Notes under the pieces: model-generated
What the model saw: the letters and a program-made list of their open reading frames with translations, nothing else
The model's database searches: none
Told to the model about the DNA's origin: nothing
Assembly: GCA_030699625.1 (NCBI GenBank)
Contig: JAUYLU010000029.1
Coordinates: forward strand, 1-5,895
Length of the DNA stretch: 5,895 bases
Direction of reading: 5' to 3'
Origin: a bacterium
Lineage (GTDB): Bacteria > Patescibacteriota > Minisyncoccia > Phycocordibacterales > VMEP01
Part shown: in pieces, positions 3,861-5,895 of the stretch
How positions within the stretch are numbered: the stretch's first letter is position 1
Layout: each line of letters opens with the position of its first letter
Position numbers and translations under genes: made by a program

Positions 3861-5753
3861 ATGAAGCAAATGCGCGAGAAGGCATACAGTCTCGAGGTGG
3901 GCGGGAAGACCATGACCGCTTCCTTTTCCGACCTCGCCGGAAAGGCGAACGGCTCGGTCATGCTCCGGCTCGGCGACACCGTGGTGCTCGCGACCGCGGT
4001 CGCGGGGAAGGCGCCGCGCCCGGGCGTCGATTTCCTTCCGCTCACCGTCGATTACGAAGAGCGCTTCTACGCCTCGGGGGAGATCCTCGGGAGCCGCTTC
4101 CTGCGCCGCGAAGGGAAGCCCTCAGACACCGCCATCCTCTCCGGCCGCATGGTGGACCGGAGCATCCGGCCGCTCTTCGACCGCCGCATGCGCGAAGACG
4201 TGCAGATTGTCATCACCGTGCTCTCCATGGGAACGGAGGACCCCGACATGCTCGCCATGAACGCCGCTTCGCTCGCGCTCTCCGTCTCGGACATTCCATG
4301 GCGGGGACCCATCGGCGCCGTGCGCGTAAGCATAGAAAAGGAAGGGGACGAGCTTGCCATAAACCCTCCGTATGGAAACGGGAATGACCGGGCGCTCGAT
4401 CTCATCGTCGCCGGGAAAGACGGACGAGTCGTCATGATCGAGGGCGGGGCGCGGGAGGCGGCCGAAGCGGCGGTGGAAGCGGCGCTTGCGCGCGCCATGG
4501 AAGAAATCGCCGCGCTCGAGGCGTGGGAGATACAAATAACGAAGGAGCTCGGCAAGGCGAAGCGCGCAACGAGCTTCCCCGAGGCATCGGCAGCAGCACG
4601 GGCGCTTTTTGAAAAAGAGATTGCGCCCGAAATGGAGCGGGCGGTCTTCTCCGGCGAGCCGGGCTCCCGCCGCATCGAGACGCTCGAGGAAAAATGGCAA
4701 GCGCTCGCCGCAACCGAGCTTCCCGATGAGCCGAGAGGATCGCTTGCCTTCCTGTTCGAGAACGCGGTGAACGAAACGCTCCGCCGCGAGGGCATCGCGA
4801 GCGGCGCGCGCGCCGACGGGAGAAAGGAGGGGGAGCTGCGGCCCCTCTTCGCTTCGCCGGGCGGCATCTCGGCCGTCCTCCACGGCTCGGGGTTCTTTTA
4901 CCGCGGCGAGACGCACGTCCTCTCGGTGCTCACCCTCGGCGGGCCGGGCGCGGCGCAGCTCGTGGACGGCATGGAGCTCAAGGAGAAAAAACGCTTCATG
5001 CATCACTACAATTTTCCGCCGTTCTCGGCGGGCGAAACGGGAAAGATCGGGAACGTGAACCGCCGCGAAGTGGGCCACGGGGCGCTCGCCGAGCGGGCGC
5101 TTTGGGCGATCCTCCCCGACATCGCGGCATTCCCGTACACCATCCGCCTCGTCTCCGAATCGATGTCGTCGAACGGCTCCACGTCGATGGCCTCGGTCTG
5201 CGCGGCGAGCCTCGCTCTTCACGACGGCGGCGTGCCGGTATCCGGCCACGCGGCGGGCGTCGCCGTGGGGCTTTTGTTCGAAGACGAAAAGCGCTATCGG
5301 CTTCTCACCGACATCCAGGGCCCCGAAGACCGCCATGGCGACATGGATTTCAAAGTGGCCGGCACCGAGAAAGGAGTGACCGCGCTCCAGCTCGACATCA
5401 AAACGGACGGCGTGCCGCCTGCCGTCATCGGCAAAGCGCTTGATGCCGCCCGCGCGGCGCGAGGAAAGGTGCTCGCGACGCTCCGCGAGGCCATCGCCGC
5501 GCCGCGGCGCTCGCTTTCCGCGCACGCGCCGCGGGTGCGCGTCCTCCGCGTTCCTCCCGAGAAGATCGGCCTCATCATCGGCCCCGGCGGAAAGACCATA
5601 CACGGCATCAAGGCGCGCACCGGCGTCGCCGACATCGCGGTCGAGCAGACGGGAGCGGTGACCATCGTCGGGAAAGAGGAGGGCGTCGAGCGCGCGGCGC
5701 GCGAAGTGGAAACGCTCGCGCGCGCGGCGGACAACCACGCGAACCGCCCATAA
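3861..5753 (+). CDS. pnp: polyribonucleotide nucleotidyltransferase (PNPase), lacking the S1 domain
   Basis: Phosphorolytic 3'-5' exoribonuclease that degrades RNA to nucleoside diphosphates, normally a trimeric ring. Order of domains: first RNase PH core (about 1-145, with RFLRREGKPSD at 79-89), helical linker (about 200-305), second RNase PH core (about 315-530), and KH (about 555-615, GPGG loop at 574-577). The active-site motifs are intact: FPPFSAGETG (385-394), RREVGHG (401-407), SSNGSTSMASVC (436-447), and EDRHGDMDFK with Asp490, Asp496 and Lys498. At 630 aa it is shorter than the usual ~700 because it stops about 15 residues after KH, with no S1 domain. The other frames past the stop contain no S1-like sequence, so this is not a simple frameshift. 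ATG 3861 or ATG 3870 could start it; neither has a clear ribosome binding site. Confidence 0.96.
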   Translation: MKQMREKAYSLEVGGKTMTASFSDLAGKANGSVMLRLGDTVVLATAVAGKAPRPGVDFLPLTVDYEERFYASGEILGSRFLRREGKPSDTAILSGRMVDRSIRPLFDRRMREDVQIVITVLSMGTEDPDMLAMNAASLALSVSDIPWRGPIGAVRVSIEKEGDELAINPPYGNGNDRALDLIVAGKDGRVVMIEGGAREAAEAAVEAALARAMEEIAALEAWEIQITKELGKAKRATSFPEASAAARALFEKEIAPEMERAVFSGEPGSRRIETLEEKWQALAATELPDEPRGSLAFLFENAVNETLRREGIASGARADGRKEGELRPLFASPGGISAVLHGSGFFYRGETHVLSVLTLGGPGAAQLVDGMELKEKKRFMHHYNFPPFSAGETGKIGNVNRREVGHGALAERALWAILPDIAAFPYTIRLVSESMSSNGSTSMASVCAASLALHDGGVPVSGHAAGVAVGLLFEDEKRYRLLTDIQGPEDRHGDMDFKVAGTEKGVTALQLDIKTDGVPPAVIGKALDAARAARGKVLATLREAIAAPRRSLSAHAPRVRVLRVPPEKIGLIIGPGGKTIHGIKARTGVADIAVEQTGAVTIVGKEEGVERAAREVETLARAADNHANRP

Positions 5754-5769
5754 ACGGTCCTGTTAGAAA

Positions 5770-5792
5770 TAAGTCTTTGTTCCAAAGACTTA
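5770..5792. terminator. hairpin after pnp
   Basis: TAAGTCTTTG (5770-5779) and CAAAGACTTA (5783-5792) form a perfect 10-bp stem with a TTC loop, 16 bases after the pnp stop. On the plus strand CGGGAAC follows, with no T-tract. On the minus strand TTTCTAAC follows, slightly nearer to a terminator. It could protect the pnp mRNA 3' end, or serve a convergent minus-strand gene ending near 5803. Confidence 0.5.
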
Positions 5793-5802
5793 CGGGAACG
5801 CA

Positions 5803-5895
5803 CTAAAAACGATGAAAAAATTTACAATTAGTCCAAGTAATGCGCGCCCGAGGCATAGCGTGCGCGTTCCCTATTTCGGCAAGCGAGGACGCGCG
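5803..5895 (-). CDS. alternative: 3' end of an unidentified minus-strand gene
   Basis: Read from 5895 leftwards, a frame is open for 30 codons and ends with TAG at 5805-5803; the tail reads TNCKFFHRF. The hairpin at 5792-5770 would begin 11 bases after that stop and is followed on this strand by TTTCT, which is normal geometry for a terminator. No family is recognisable from so short a piece. Only one of the two frames here is likely to be real. Confidence 0.25.
   Translation of the reverse strand, partial: RASSLAEIGNAHAMPRARITWTNCKFFHRF
5812..5895 (+). CDS. possible start of an unidentified basic protein (cut by window edge)
   Basis: From ATG 5812 the frame is open for 28 codons to the edge: MKKFTISPSN, then an Arg-rich run with RPRHSVRVP and GKRGRA. 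It has no recognisable family and no good ribosome binding site (CTAAAAACG lies before the ATG). It competes with the minus-strand frame over the same bases. Treat it as tentative. Confidence 0.28.
   Translation, partial: MKKFTISPSNARPRHSVRVPYFGKRGRA

Noticed and set aside
4122..5738. Very long open frame on the minus strand opposite pnp
   Set aside because: It is a GC-driven shadow: the plus strand encodes a full PNPase with intact motifs, and the minus translation is rich in Arg, His and Ala with no family features.

Overview
The window looks like a stretch of a small-genome bacterium, most probably from the Patescibacteria/CPR (Parcubacteria-like). That placement is an inference. It rests on short, housekeeping-rich gene content, weak or missing Shine-Dalgarno sites, a CCA-adding enzyme with a fused HD domain and a charged tail, and a shortened PNPase. 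No rRNA or other marker settles it. UGA, UAA and UAG are all used as stops, which argues against a recoded UGA. GC is uneven: about 45% in the first 660 bases (hand count), about 59% in the next 360, and clearly higher in pnp.

Layout: (1) 1-1088, the 3' part of a tRNA nucleotidyltransferase (CCA-adding) gene, entering from the left edge. (2) 1137-1481, an unrecognised 114-aa protein, closed by a strong terminator with a C(UACG)G tetraloop. (3) 1520-1641, a short gap holding a diverged second copy of the exonuclease III C-terminal codons and half of a long AT-rich palindrome. (4) 1642-2409 on the minus strand, exonuclease III with all family catalytic motifs. (5) 2516-2797, an unrecognised 93-aa protein with its own promoter, ribosome binding site and GNRA-loop terminator. 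(6) A leader with two candidate promoters, then rpsO (2992-3255), an NYN/LabA-type putative RNase (3288-3812), a hairpin terminator, and pnp (3861-5753). (7) A hairpin and an undecided partial reading frame at the right edge.

The right half is the familiar rpsO-pnp pair with a putative NYN ribonuclease inserted between the two genes. Ribosomal protein S15, a putative endonuclease and a processive 3'-5' exonuclease would sit on one transcript, with a GC hairpin in front of the NYN start and a terminator-like hairpin directly in front of pnp. PNPase ends after its KH domain and has no S1 domain.

Most noteworthy are the remnant of a divergent exonuclease III tail behind the intact gene, which looks like a gene-replacement scar; the rpsO-NYN-pnp order with hairpins at both junctions; the S1-less PNPase; and a possible leaderless rpsO promoter. 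I found no CRISPR array, insertion sequence, tRNA or rRNA, and no clear sign of a wholly new multi-gene system.
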